In this document: positions 1-8,436 of the stretch, piece after piece
How the letters are laid out: each line of letters opens with the position of its first letter
Position numbering within the stretch: position 1 is the stretch's first letter
DNA from: Nitrospirota bacterium
GTDB lineage: Bacteria; Nitrospirota; Thermodesulfovibrionia; Thermodesulfovibrionales; Dissulfurispiraceae
DNA: 64,000 nucleotides
Assembly (NCBI GenBank): GCA_009773415.1
Contig: WSNO01000011.1
Location: 62,001 to 126,000, forward strand
Direction: 5' to 3'
Translations under genes and position numbers: made by a program
Notes under the pieces: generated by a model
Databases searched by the model: none
Told to the model about the DNA's origin: nothing
Seen by the model: only the letters and a program-made list of their open reading frames with translations

Positions 1-242
1 GAAACATTGGCTTCCGCATGCTTGGACCGCTCCCAAGTCGCAACCTCTCCGCCGAAGCCCGCTTCTTTCGGGTGACAGTGCCTGCAAAAGCCCGGTGTGC
101 TGGTGAAATGCAACGCCTGAACGCTCACGACGACAAAGAATCCGATGCCTGCAAGCAGAATAAGAACGGTGAGTTTCGGATTTGCAAAAATAAAAGCGCG
201 GATGCGTTCAAAAAGCGATGTGATTCGTGACTTGATCCCCAT
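1..242 (-). CDS. NapC/NirT-type multiheme cytochrome c, N-terminal part
   Basis: Only the first 80 residues lie in the window; the rest runs off the left edge. Translation begins at an ATG at 242-240, behind a GGAGG six bases upstream. A short basic cytoplasmic start (MGIKSRITSLFERIR) is followed by one membrane helix at about residues 26-43, then a periplasmic stretch holding a CxxCH haem site (C-R-H-C-H). An uncleaved N-terminal anchor directly followed by haem motifs is the layout of NapC/NirT/NrfH quinol-oxidising cytochromes, which pass electrons from the quinone pool to periplasmic reductases. Which subfamily it is, and its haem number, cannot be seen. It reads in the same direction as cbiD upstream but is separated by 116 bases, so it is probably a separate unit. 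Confidence 0.72.
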   Translation of the reverse strand, partial: MGIKSRITSLFERIRAFIFANPKLTVLILLAGIGFFVVVSVQALHFTSTPGFCRHCHPKEAGFGGEVATWERSKHAEANV

Positions 243-358
243 GTATTCCTCCGTCGGAAACAGAACGTAATAAATATGGAAAGAAAAACCAGATACTATT
301 TTATAGGCAACGCGGCGAATTGTGAACTTAAAGTATTAAATAGCTTGATTAGGAAATC

Positions 359-1537
359 TTATTTGCTCTGCACCGTCTGCAGGATGGTTCCGTCATATCC
401 GGCCAGATGAACAGAAAACGGAATTCCTGTCGCAACAGAGACAGTATAACCGCAGGCAGCATCACAGACTTTTGCAAAGAAAGGAGCGGTGTCGGAGTGG
501 GACGCTGAAAGGGTCTCAAACATCTCTCGTGCCGTATTGTAGGAATCCTTGCGGGGGAGCGGTATCGAAAGTTCCTGAAGGAACGCGGCGGCTTTTCGAA
601 CATCCAATGCCCCGAAGCGGACATGGGTTTGAGGAGTTCCCATCGCAATCTTGAGCATCTTTGCCCACTGAGCCACGATGTGAATGCGCCAAAATCCACG
701 CGCTGCTGCTTCCAGAACGGAGAACTCTAAGCGATCCCCCATCATGATATATGCCTCCTCTGGAAAGCTGAAGCGGCGCATATGGGCTTTCTCGGACGTT
801 CGACCGGCGGAAAGAACAATCTCGGTGCATCCCGTCGCCTTCGCCACATCCATGCCGACGCTGATAGTGGCTTTCCATGCGTCAGCTGATAGCGGCGTTA
901 CAATCCCGGTAGTGCCGAGAATAGAGATGCCTCCGACAATGCCGAGTCGATAGTTCAGAGTTTTTTTTGCGAGTTCGCAGCCGTTGGCGACAGATATGGT
1001 GATGGTGATGGTGGCGTCGGCCGGCACCCGCCCGACCAACCGGAGCGCTTCGCTTGCTGCTTCGAGGATCATTGCACGGGGAACGGGATTGATAGCCGCT
1101 TCTCCGACAGCAACGGCAAGCCCCGGCTTTGTGACTGTGCCGACGCCTTCGCCGCCCCTGAGAACCATATTGAACGAATTTCTGTTGCCGTCCCGCGTCA
1201 GGGATAGCTTTGCGGCCCGATTAATCTCCTTGCCGGGAAGCGGCAACGGAACGGGAGTAGCTGAGACCGTTGCTGTAATCCTGGCGCCATTGGTGACATC
1301 GGGGTCATCTCCAGCGTCTTTTTTTACCACAGCCCGGGCAACAGGAATTCCGTCATGCAGCGAGACGGAACAGCTTTCGACGAGAAGCACCCGCCGCCAG
1401 CCATCAGGAAAGGGGATCTCGACAGGCCCCGCTCCGCATCGTTGCCCGTCAAGGCAAAGAAGGGCAGCCTTTGCCGCCGCCGCAGCGCAGGCGCCTGTTG
1501 TGAAACCGGACCGAAGGCGCCGCGTTCTGATCACCAC
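359..1537 (-). CDS. cbiD: Cobalt-precorrin-5B C1-methyltransferase CbiD
   Basis: CbiD adds the C1 methyl group to cobalt-precorrin-5B in anaerobic corrin-ring contraction, using S-adenosylmethionine. The 392-residue length fits the family (about 360-390). The hallmark start RSGFTTGACAAAAAKAA lies at residues 9-25, followed by glycine-rich segments typical of CbiD. The start overlaps the end of cobO by 7 bases, so the two are translationally coupled. It is the last gene of the minus-strand cobalamin block. It is the only C-methyltransferase of the pathway in the window: cbiL, cbiF, cbiH, cbiE/T, cbiG and cbiJ must be elsewhere. Its presence marks the oxygen-independent (early-cobalt) route. 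Confidence 0.93.
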   Translation of the reverse strand: MVIRTRRLRSGFTTGACAAAAAKAALLCLDGQRCGAGPVEIPFPDGWRRVLLVESCSVSLHDGIPVARAVVKKDAGDDPDVTNGARITATVSATPVPLPLPGKEINRAAKLSLTRDGNRNSFNMVLRGGEGVGTVTKPGLAVAVGEAAINPVPRAMILEAASEALRLVGRVPADATITITISVANGCELAKKTLNYRLGIVGGISILGTTGIVTPLSADAWKATISVGMDVAKATGCTEIVLSAGRTSEKAHMRRFSFPEEAYIMMGDRLEFSVLEAAARGFWRIHIVAQWAKMLKIAMGTPQTHVRFGALDVRKAAAFLQELSIPLPRKDSYNTAREMFETLSASHSDTAPFFAKVCDAACGYTVSVATGIPFSVHLAGYDGTILQTVQSK

Positions 1538-2049
1538 TCAATGCCTTTGCGACCCGGAACCCCGGCATCCATATAATGCTTGACCAGCTTCATCTCGGTA
1601 ACAAGATCCGCCCGGCGTATCAGCGCAGCTGGTGCATGGCGTCCTGTCAGGACTACTTCGGTTCGTGCCGGCTTCTGATCGAGCAGCAATAAAAGTTCTC
1701 TCATGTCGATCATTTTTTTATGCAACGCGATATTGATTTCGTCAAGGATGACGACATCGTACTCTTCGGAGAGAATAGCAGCCGCCGCTGCCATGAATCC
1801 TTCGACAGCCGCCGCCGCTGCTTTCTCATTCGCCCTTTCATTCCGGATAAAGCCGGTGCCAAACTGCTGCACGGTAATCAAGTCGCTGAATCGCTCGAGG
1901 GCTTTATGTTCGCCGCAGCGCCTTTTTTTAACGAACTGACCAAAGAATATTCTGTGCCCGGCTCCGGCCGCCCGGAGAGCCAGACCGATCGCGGCAGTTG
2001 TCTTCCCTTTTCCATTCCCCGTATAAACCTGCACATAGCCTTTTCTCAT
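1531..2049 (-). CDS. cobO: Cob(I)yrinic acid a,c-diamide adenosyltransferase (CobO/BtuR/CobA type)
   Basis: This enzyme transfers the adenosyl group from ATP to cob(I)alamin or cob(I)yrinic acid diamide, forming the Co-C bond. The protein has 172 residues, as usual. It begins with the P-loop YTGNGKGKTTAA (residues 9-20), the signature of the CobO/BtuR family, and carries the Walker-B-like VVILDEIN (residues 99-106) and the conserved TGRHAP segment. It lies between cbiO (4-base ATGA overlap upstream) and cbiD (7-base overlap downstream). Placing the adenosyltransferase with the cobalt transporter rather than with the assembly genes suggests it can also serve salvage. Confidence 0.93.
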   Translation of the reverse strand: MRKGYVQVYTGNGKGKTTAAIGLALRAAGAGHRIFFGQFVKKRRCGEHKALERFSDLITVQQFGTGFIRNERANEKAAAAAVEGFMAAAAAILSEEYDVVILDEINIALHKKMIDMRELLLLLDQKPARTEVVLTGRHAPAALIRRADLVTEMKLVKHYMDAGVPGRKGIEW

Positions 2050-2903
2050 TGTTTTTTGCCCTCGAGTTCCAGCATCTTGATGATTTCTCTGCGTGCTTCG
2101 CCGACAGTGAGCGGAATTCTTCCGAATTGTACCTGATCCTCATGTTTCAGTCTGTGAATCAGTTCGGCAATGTGCGGCAGGCGCAGCTTCACGGCAGCCA
2201 TTTCGTCAGGAGCGGTAAAGACTTCTTCGGGCGTTCCCCCGCGGGCGATACGGCCTCTGCTGAGAATGTAGAGCGAATCGATGAAAATCGGCACGAGGTC
2301 TACACTGTGTGTCGCCATCACGATGGTGACGCCTTTTTCCCTGTTCAGCCGCTGCAGAAGATGCATCATGCGATACTCGCCCATAGGATCAAGTCCCGCA
2401 GTAGGCTCGTCGAGAAGCAGGATTTCATGGCCCATGGCAAGAAGACCTGCAATGCAGATGCGCTTTTTCTGTCCGAAGCTCAGAGCGCCAATTGCTTTCA
2501 GCGCGGCATGCTGCATATCCACCAGTTCAAGCGCCTGAGCGACGCGCTTCCCGCTCTCCTCCTCCGAGCAGCCCATGTTGCGGGGGCCGAAGGCGACATC
2601 TTCAAAGACCGTCGGGGCAAAAAGCTGGTCGTCGGGGTTCTGGAAAACCAGCCCGACCTTGCTGTATATCTGGCGGGGAGAGAGCTTTCGGACGTCGGTC
2701 CCGTCAAGCAGTACGCTTCCGGCATAGTCTTTCAGCAGGCCGTCGAGGATGCGCAGAAGCGTTGTCTTGCCCGAGCCGTTGGACCCCAGGATTGCAGCCC
2801 ACTCCCCCCGCCGGATGGCAAGATTGACTCTGGTCAGCGCGCGCGTGCCGTCCGGATAGTCGAACGCTTCGATAGACGCTAGATACCTGACGTCATCATC
2901 CAT
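2046..2903 (-). CDS. cbiO: Cobalt ECF transporter ATPase CbiO
   Basis: This is the ATPase of the energy-coupling-factor cobalt importer, working with CbiM, a CbiN-like protein and CbiQ. Seen in sequence: Walker A GSNGSGKTT, Q-loop VFQNPDDQLF (the PDDQ form is typical of ECF ATPases), signature LSFGQKKR, Walker B LLLDEPTAGLDP and the switch His in ATHSVD. I prefer the ATG at 2903 (MDDDVRYLASIEAF) over the upstream in-frame ATG at 2957. The shorter form fits CbiO alignments, has a GGGAG-type ribosome site, and reduces the overlap with cbiQ to 25 bases. The last 60 residues form the usual extension after the ATPase core. The stop overlaps the cobO start. Confidence 0.93.
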   Translation of the reverse strand: MDDDVRYLASIEAFDYPDGTRALTRVNLAIRRGEWAAILGSNGSGKTTLLRILDGLLKDYAGSVLLDGTDVRKLSPRQIYSKVGLVFQNPDDQLFAPTVFEDVAFGPRNMGCSEEESGKRVAQALELVDMQHAALKAIGALSFGQKKRICIAGLLAMGHEILLLDEPTAGLDPMGEYRMMHLLQRLNREKGVTIVMATHSVDLVPIFIDSLYILSRGRIARGGTPEEVFTAPDEMAAVKLRLPHIAELIHRLKHEDQVQFGRIPLTVGEARREIIKMLELEGKKQ

Positions 2904-3640
2904 AATGCTCCCATCCCTGCCAGAAAGAAGATGGCTGAGCAGAAATCGCATGCGCATAATCTGCGACAGTCGGCAACCGGCAGATGTCCGTTATATCCGC
3001 GCTGCATCATGGCAAGCGCGGTCGCCTGGCTCTGGTCAAATGCCCGCAGGATAAGAGTCCCCGCCAGAATGCCGAACGAACGAAATCCATGGCGTGCGGA
3101 TGTGTAGCCAAGACGGTTGCGCTGTGCATGATACATGGTTGAAGCCTCTTCATGCAGTGCGGCAAGCGACCGGTGTGCAAACAGGAGGATCTCGACCAGT
3201 CCTCGGGGCACGCGGTACCACGACAGCGCGGTGAGCAGGTCTGTGAATGAGCAGGAGAATGCCAGAAGCAGCAGAACCGATACCGATGCCGCTATGCGCA
3301 GGGCAAGAGCGCATCCGGCCAGCATGCCGTCCTGAAATATCGTGAACTGCCATGTGCCGACCTGCCAGGTTGCAAGGGCTTCATTGCCGGCGAGCGATTT
3401 GATAACGATCACTGTCAGGCCGATTATCAGCGGCTCTGCAAGGCGAAGGAAGTACTGCCGCACGCGAATGCCGATTGCAAAGATTGCAGCGCTGCTAACG
3501 ATGAACAACACTGCGGGGAAGATCATTCCGCTCTGGCTGATGGCTAATACGATGGCAAAGACTGCGCAAAAAAGCCTCACGCGGGTATCAATCCGGGATA
3601 AAAAATGATCGGACTGCGCCTTCAAGGTCCACTGATGCAT
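2879..3640 (-). CDS. cbiQ: Cobalt ECF transporter transmembrane protein CbiQ
   Basis: CbiQ is the T-component of the cobalt ECF importer, linking the substrate-binding CbiM to the ATPase. The 253-residue protein starts MHQWTLKAQSDHFLSRIDTRVRL, where S-RIDPR-like text is the usual CbiQ opening. It has several hydrophobic helices and, near residue 180, a cytoplasmic RRLG/ARHGFRS-type segment followed by A-L-M-RGYNG. The Arg-Gly-containing coupling helices that contact the ATPase are characteristic. The start overlaps the preceding small gene by one base (TGATG), so translation is coupled. The end overlaps cbiO. Confidence 0.9.
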   Translation of the reverse strand: MHQWTLKAQSDHFLSRIDTRVRLFCAVFAIVLAISQSGMIFPAVLFIVSSAAIFAIGIRVRQYFLRLAEPLIIGLTVIVIKSLAGNEALATWQVGTWQFTIFQDGMLAGCALALRIAASVSVLLLLAFSCSFTDLLTALSWYRVPRGLVEILLFAHRSLAALHEEASTMYHAQRNRLGYTSARHGFRSFGILAGTLILRAFDQSQATALAMMQRGYNGHLPVADCRRLCACDFCSAIFFLAGMGALWMMTSGI

Positions 3641-3975
3641 CAGGCAGTTTTCTCCTTCATGTCCGGTTTGCGCTCGGTGAGCGCCCGGTATGAGTAGCCG
3701 GCAAGGAAACCGCCGACCGCCCCGGCGGACAGAAACAGAAAGAGCATCAGATCTCCCTGTTCTGTGTTGATGAGCGGTGCGCTTGGCTCTCTGCCCTGTT
3801 CTTTCGCAATTCTTTCAACGACAGCTTTGTCAACGCCCTCCCACTTTTCTGCTTTCTCAGCGGCTAACGCCGCTCCGGCAGGGAGAACCAGAAGGACGAG
3901 AAGGCACAGAGCAAGAAAGCAGCGGGGGAGTGCGGCATGCTCGGCATGTTTTCCGGGCTGTTGACGTGTATTCAT
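3640..3975 (-). CDS. CbiN-like small subunit of the cobalt ECF transporter
   Basis: The protein has 111 residues with an N-terminal hydrophobic segment (about 20-40, possibly a signal anchor), a polar loop of about 40 residues (EKWEGVDKAVVERIAKEQG), and a C-terminal helix (GDLMLFLFLSAGAVGGFLAGY). This two-helix layout and the position between cbiM and cbiQ match CbiN, the small partner that stimulates metal loading of CbiM. The sequence is not obviously CbiN by motif, so the assignment rests on topology and context. It overlaps cbiM by 4 bases and cbiQ by 1 base. It could instead be an unrelated accessory subunit specific to this lineage. Confidence 0.6.
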   Translation of the reverse strand: MNTRQQPGKHAEHAALPRCFLALCLLVLLVLPAGAALAAEKAEKWEGVDKAVVERIAKEQGREPSAPLINTEQGDLMLFLFLSAGAVGGFLAGYSYRALTERKPDMKEKTA

Positions 3976-4745
3976 GTCTTTGCCTCCTCTGCATTGAGAA
4001 GGCGCATTTTCAGGAGCAGGTCAGGACGCTTGCGCGAGAGCAGAAGAACAACACCGGCGGTCATCGCGCCCTCAAGGATGCCGATCGGCAGTTGGGTCGG
4101 CGCGAATGCAATCGCAATGGCGGCAAAGAGCGAAAGAAAGGATTCCGCGCCCTGCAGTCCGAGGGCAAGCTCTGCCGAGGTGGTAAGGTAGGTCGCCCAG
4201 TCAGCGGCAAGCCCCGCGCAGAATCCCGCCGCTCCGAGGCCGGCGCCGAAGCGTCGCACCGCCCAAAAGATGCCATAGGCTGTGAACGAACCCACAACGC
4301 CCATGGCAAGGACATTTGCGCCGAGCGTGCTCAGTCCGCCGTGAGCAAGAAAAAGCGCCTGCAAAAGCAGCGCAACGAGCGCAACCGGCACCGCAACGAG
4401 CGGACCGAGCAGCAGCGCGGCAACGGCAGTTCCGCAGGGGTGCGAACAGGTGCCGATGAAGGGTACCGGGACCGGCATGCATGAAACGATAAAGACTATG
4501 GCGGCAACAAGTCCGACAAGCGGTTTCATTGAAAGGTCTTCTGCGGCAAGGGTCTGCATGCGGCGCAGGCCGAGCCAAATAAATGGCAATGCCGCTGCAT
4601 ACCAGACGGCTGCCCAGCCGAACGGCACTATGCCGTCCGCAATGTGCATTGCGGCGGCATCGCCTGCCGGAAGAAAAGAGCAGGCCGAAACGGAGGCAAA
4701 AAGAACAAATGCTTTGCCGGTAAATATTCTCATATAATTCTTCAT
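3972..4745 (-). CDS. cbiM: Cobalt ECF transporter substrate-binding membrane protein CbiM
   Basis: CbiM binds Co2+ through its N-terminal amine and an invariant His. The 257-residue product has a cleavable leader (residues about 1-32, ending DAAA) followed by MHIADG, the metal-binding start of mature CbiM. Further on are GTCSHPCGT and multiple membrane helices. The second residue of the mature motif is the key His. Two starts are possible: ATG 4745 has an AAGGA sequence touching it, while the in-frame ATG at 4733 has that sequence 12 bases upstream. A cobalamin riboswitch ends about 20 bases upstream, so B12 probably controls access to this ribosome site. Confidence 0.92.
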   Translation of the reverse strand: MKNYMRIFTGKAFVLFASVSACSFLPAGDAAAMHIADGIVPFGWAAVWYAAALPFIWLGLRRMQTLAAEDLSMKPLVGLVAAIVFIVSCMPVPVPFIGTCSHPCGTAVAALLLGPLVAVPVALVALLLQALFLAHGGLSTLGANVLAMGVVGSFTAYGIFWAVRRFGAGLGAAGFCAGLAADWATYLTTSAELALGLQGAESFLSLFAAIAIAFAPTQLPIGILEGAMTAGVVLLLSRKRPDLLLKMRLLNAEEAKT

Positions 4746-4763
4746 TCCTTTCCGCGAAGGTGC

Positions 4764-4929
4764 AGGGTGCCGAGGTCTCCTGGCTGAGGACGTCCTACTT
4801 GCCTGCCTTCCCGTCCGCCTCCGGCGAACAGTGGCATATCAGGCGTTCGTTTCCATCACAGTTGCGCGACAGCAGAGGATTCACACCTCTTTCCGCTTCA
4901 GTTCCCTTTGTGTTGATACGTGCTTCCCT
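4764..4929 (-). ncRNA. Cobalamin riboswitch controlling cbiM operon
   Basis: Read on the minus strand, the segment has the conserved cobalamin aptamer pieces in order: AAAGAGG, GGTGTGAATCC, GCTGTCGCGCAACTGT, GCCACTG (4835-4829 on the plus strand as cagtggc), GGGAAGGC, and the B12 box GCCAGGAGACC (near 4784-4772). It begins only about 17 bases after the cbiX-cbiC stop codon and ends next to the cbiM ribosome site. No terminator-like hairpin with a T run follows, so control is probably at translation. That last point is inference. Confidence 0.92.
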
Positions 4930-4946
4930 AAAAAAACAGCGCGTTG

Positions 4947-5966
4947 CTATGTGCCGATAGTGTCACCTCCTTCTGCCATCCTGATGAGAGCATTCACAAT
5001 GGCGGCAGCGACCGGGCTGCCGCCTTTTCTGCTGAGATTTGTGATAAACGGAAAGGACTGGCTCGCAAGCTGAATTTTGGACTCCAGCGCCTTGACAAAA
5101 CCTACAGGAACCCCGATGACAAGAATCGGAGACGTCTGATCGCCGCTTGCCGGCCGCCCCCGCAGAATTTCAATGGTTTTCAGAAGCGCGGTCGGCGCGT
5201 TGCCAACGGCAATGATTCCGATATTGTTGTGCGGATTTCCCAGTGCTTCTTCAATGCCGATTTCGGCGCGGGTCTTTGCTCCTTCGGAGCCATGATCTTC
5301 TCCGTCTGCCGGGATATGGCAGAGCACGGAACCACGGAAGCTCTCAAGCGCTTTTTTATTAATGCCGGTGCGTACCATCTCGACATCGGTCAGAATGCTT
5401 TTGCCTGCGCGGACAGCAGCGATGCCGGCAGTGATCGCATCAGGGTGAAAGCGCATGGTATCGGCATACTCAAAGTCGGCGGTGGCATGAATGACGCGCT
5501 GCACAACCGGCCGGTGCTCCGCCCGGACAGTGCTGAAATCCAGCTCCCGGCTGATCAGGGCAAAACTCTCCGGCTCGATCTCCGACGGCCTGAGACGCGT
5601 GCCGTGGCCGATACGTTCTCTGACGATTTCGATCAGCTTCTCATGAATGCCGAGCGGTTCGGTGTAGACGATTTGAACCTGCGGGAATTTGCTTCTCGCT
5701 TCGTCGAGCGTTTCCGGAATATCTTTGGTAACGTGAACTCCGGCCGCAAGAAAATACGGATGCACGACGATGCGTGTCGCTCCGTCCGCCACGCACTGTT
5801 CAATGGCGCCAACGATGCTTGGCTCGCCGAACTCAAGATACGCCGCTCTTACGCATCGTCCCTGGCAGCCCGGGTGCATCGACGCGTGCACAAGCCCGCA
5901 GACCGTCTCTATGGTGTTGGCGCTCTTTTTCGGGCTTCCGTGGCCGATTATAATTATCTTTTCCAT
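4947..5966 (-). CDS. cbiX-cbiC: Fusion of sirohydrochlorin cobaltochelatase CbiX and precorrin-8X methylmutase CbiC
   Basis: Two enzymes of the early-cobalt pathway sit in one 339-residue chain. Residues 1-120 are a short CbiX-type chelatase: IIIGHGSPKKSAN carries the first catalytic His, and VVHPYFLAAGVHVTKDIP the second metal-binding site. Residues about 130-339 are CbiC/CobH: RPVVQRVIHATADFEYADTMRF holds the catalytic His of the methyl migration, followed by ILTDVEMVRTG and ILVIGVPVGFV. These catalyse Co2+ insertion into sirohydrochlorin (first committed step) and cobyrinic acid formation (last corrin-ring step). The start overlaps the cbiA end by 13 bases. No frameshift joins the halves; the linker is in frame. 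Confidence 0.9.
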   Translation of the reverse strand: MEKIIIIGHGSPKKSANTIETVCGLVHASMHPGCQGRCVRAAYLEFGEPSIVGAIEQCVADGATRIVVHPYFLAAGVHVTKDIPETLDEARSKFPQVQIVYTEPLGIHEKLIEIVRERIGHGTRLRPSEIEPESFALISRELDFSTVRAEHRPVVQRVIHATADFEYADTMRFHPDAITAGIAAVRAGKSILTDVEMVRTGINKKALESFRGSVLCHIPADGEDHGSEGAKTRAEIGIEEALGNPHNNIGIIAVGNAPTALLKTIEILRGRPASGDQTSPILVIGVPVGFVKALESKIQLASQSFPFITNLSRKGGSPVAAAIVNALIRMAEGGDTIGT

Positions 5967-7309
5967 ATCTTCTCCTTTATGTAATTGACAAAGTTGCGCG
6001 CTGTGCGCGGGTTGCTCCCAAAGTGCACATGGATATAGCTGGCAAGCAGAGCGCCGACACTGAATCCTTCCGGCGGCAGTTCGGTCTTGTGCGCGTCCGC
6101 TACTGAATACACGGTATCGAGCCCTGATATGTCCGATGCGATTTCCGAGTAATGGAACTCGTGGCCGCGCATCGTGCTTCCGGCGCGGCCGAGAATGCAG
6201 TTGCCGGTGAAGGTGATTTCGCGATAGCCAAGGCGGACGCGCCGCTGTTTCATGTTGGTCTCAAAGGGCAGTGCACCGACCATCGGAAAGAAGCGGCCTT
6301 CAGGATCATGAATGCCCTGCGACAGATACATCAGCCCCCCGCACTCAGCGTAGACCGGCCTGCCGGATGCGATGAATTCCCGTACCGCCGACAGCATGCT
6401 CCCGTTGGCCGAGAGGCGCTCCGCATGCAGTTCCGGATACCCTCCGCCGATATAGATCGCATGAACATCTGCGGGAAGCGCGCTGTCCCACAGCGGGCTG
6501 AAGGCGACAATCTCGGCCCCAGCCTCGCGCAGCAGGTCGAGATTCTCTTCGTAGTAAAAAGAGAACGCGACATCGCGGGCAATCGCGATGCGCACAGTTA
6601 TCGGTATGCGACCGCCGCGTCCCAGAATGCGCTCGCACGGCTCAATCTGCATCTCGCTCAGGTCAATGAGGCGGTCTAATGCTATATGTTTTTCCGCAAG
6701 CGCGGCGAGCGACTCGACCTGTACGCGCGTCATCGGCACTTCATCCGCAGTGACGAGACCGAGATGCCGTGATGCGATTTCCGCCACGCTGTTTCTGGGA
6801 AGGTAGCCGAGCACCTCAACGCCGGAGACGGCGTGCAGAAGTCGGCGGTAATGTTGCTCAGACCCGACGCGGTTAAAAATAACGCCCGCAATCGAAATCC
6901 CGCTGTTTGCGGCCCATGCAGTAAATCCGAGCACGAGCGCTCCCGCGCTTTCCGCCATGCCGAACGCATCGACGATAAGGATGACCGGTAATCCGATCAT
7001 GCCCGCTATCGCTGCGGATCCTTGCGCGCCGTCAAAAACCCCCATTACGCCCTCGACAACCGCGATGTCGCCCATGGAAGCATAGCGGCAGAACGAGGAA
7101 AGCACTCCATCATCGCCGCACATCCAGAGGTCGAGATTGATCGACGTGCAACCGGATGCAAGCCGGTGAAGCCCGGCATCGATGAAGTCCGGTCCTGCTT
7201 TGAATGACTGTACCGGAATTCCGCGCGCGACCAGCGCCGCCGTTACGCCGAGGGTGACGGTTGTTTTGCCGCAGCCGCTGTGGGTGCCTGCAATCATTAA
7301 TCCCTGCAT
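5954..7309 (-). CDS. cbiA: Cobyrinic acid a,c-diamide synthase CbiA
   Basis: CbiA amidates the a and c side chains of cobyrinic acid using glutamine and ATP. The 451-residue protein opens with the DTBS-like P-loop GTHSGCGKTTVT (residues 8-19) and FKAGPDFID. It carries VEGVMGVFDG and ends with a class-I glutamine amidotransferase domain: the nucleophile Cys is in VYAECGGLMY, and GHEFHYSE is the conserved His-bearing segment of this branch. The length is normal. It overlaps cobD upstream and cbiX-cbiC downstream, 13 bases each. It is distinguished from CbiP (same superfamily) by shorter length and by the GPDFID motif. Confidence 0.94.
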   Translation of the reverse strand: MQGLMIAGTHSGCGKTTVTLGVTAALVARGIPVQSFKAGPDFIDAGLHRLASGCTSINLDLWMCGDDGVLSSFCRYASMGDIAVVEGVMGVFDGAQGSAAIAGMIGLPVILIVDAFGMAESAGALVLGFTAWAANSGISIAGVIFNRVGSEQHYRRLLHAVSGVEVLGYLPRNSVAEIASRHLGLVTADEVPMTRVQVESLAALAEKHIALDRLIDLSEMQIEPCERILGRGGRIPITVRIAIARDVAFSFYYEENLDLLREAGAEIVAFSPLWDSALPADVHAIYIGGGYPELHAERLSANGSMLSAVREFIASGRPVYAECGGLMYLSQGIHDPEGRFFPMVGALPFETNMKQRRVRLGYREITFTGNCILGRAGSTMRGHEFHYSEIASDISGLDTVYSVADAHKTELPPEGFSVGALLASYIHVHFGSNPRTARNFVNYIKEKIWKR

Positions 7310-8436
7310 GCGTTGAGCTCCTTCAGAAACCTGATATTTTCAGAACGTGTGCGGACCGCCACTCTCAGATGCGAGCGGGTCAGTCCGCTAATATTTACAC
7401 AGCGGCGGAGCAGGATCCCTTTTTGCGCAAGACCGGCGGCAATCGTTTCCGCATCCCGCATCTTCAGCAGATAATAGTTGGCTTCAGACGGCAGATGTTC
7501 GATCCCGAATGTGCGAAATGCCTTTTCGAGGAACAGTTTCTCCCTCGCGAGCATCTGTGCTGTCTTCGCACGATACGATGCATCCTGCAGGGCACTTAAT
7601 CCGGCAATCTGTGCGATGGTGCTGACTGTCCACGGCTCACGGATCGACAGAATTCTGCGCACGACGGAACCCGGGAATATCCCGTAGCCGAGTCTGATTC
7701 CGGCAAGCGCATAGAACTTGGTCATCGAGCGAAGCACAATGAGACAGGGATTACCGGCTACCGCGTCGATTACCGAATGTTGCGGGCAGAAATCGACAAA
7801 CGCCTCATCAACGACCAGATAACAGCGAAGTTTTCTTGCAGCACGAGCGATTTTAAGGACATCTTCTCTTGGCGTTCCCACGCCGGTCGGATTGTTCGGA
7901 TTGCAGAGAAACGCTACCGGCAGCGCTGATTGACGAGGATGCCGCAATGGAAGCGTGGAAACCATGTTCGCCATGGCATCAATGAATCCATCGGGGTCAA
8001 TTCTGAAGCCCGTCTTCTCTTTCAGAGGGAAATAAGATATGCTGTGCTTCACACTTCTCGCATCCGACTTTCTGCATGCCGTTACAGCTCTTTCATACTC
8101 CGCAAACGTAGGCGCGGGGATAAGCGCCGCAGTCGGACGGAGCGCCTGTGCAATCAGGTAAATCAGTTCAGTGCTGCCGTTGCCGCAGAGGAGAGTTTCG
8201 GGAGGAACCGAGTGATAGTTCGCCAGCGCCGCAGTGAGTTCCGCCGCGGCGGGATCAGGATAATGCACCGCTTCCGTCAGTCCTTTGCGCAGCGCGGTCT
8301 GCACGCAGCGCGGCATGCCGAGCGGGTTGATCGATGCACTCAGATCAAGGATATCCCCGATGCCTACGCCTAGCATTCTGGCCGCAGCGTGAATGTTGCC
8401 GCCGTGTGTGAGCGCCCGGGTCACGCGAACCCCCAT
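7297..8436 (-). CDS. cobD: L-threonine-O-3-phosphate decarboxylase CobD
   Basis: This is a PLP-dependent fold-type I enzyme making (R)-1-amino-2-propanol phosphate, the linker of the nucleotide loop. The 379-residue chain begins THGGNIHAAAR, continues DILDLSASINPLG, and has the family's NPNNPTGVGTP and the PLP-lysine region SMTKFYALAGIRLGY. The HGGN/SxNxNPLG opening separates CobD from the related histidinol-phosphate aminotransferase HisC. The context, flanked by cbiB and cbiA and overlapping both, agrees: CbiB joins the product of this enzyme to adenosylcobyric acid. Confidence 0.9.
   Translation of the reverse strand: MGVRVTRALTHGGNIHAAARMLGVGIGDILDLSASINPLGMPRCVQTALRKGLTEAVHYPDPAAAELTAALANYHSVPPETLLCGNGSTELIYLIAQALRPTAALIPAPTFAEYERAVTACRKSDARSVKHSISYFPLKEKTGFRIDPDGFIDAMANMVSTLPLRHPRQSALPVAFLCNPNNPTGVGTPREDVLKIARAARKLRCYLVVDEAFVDFCPQHSVIDAVAGNPCLIVLRSMTKFYALAGIRLGYGIFPGSVVRRILSIREPWTVSTIAQIAGLSALQDASYRAKTAQMLAREKLFLEKAFRTFGIEHLPSEANYYLLKMRDAETIAAGLAQKGILLRRCVNISGLTRSHLRVAVRTRSENIRFLKELNACRD

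Noticed and set aside
18-230. Plus-strand open frame of 70 codons at the left edge
   Set aside because: It is antisense to the NapC/NirT-type cytochrome start, which has a ribosome site, membrane helix and CxxCH motif; the plus frame has no family features.
4944-5984. Long plus-strand frame (346 codons) across the CbiX-CbiC gene
   Set aside because: It is a mirror frame in GC-rich coding DNA; the minus strand encodes two clear enzyme domains.
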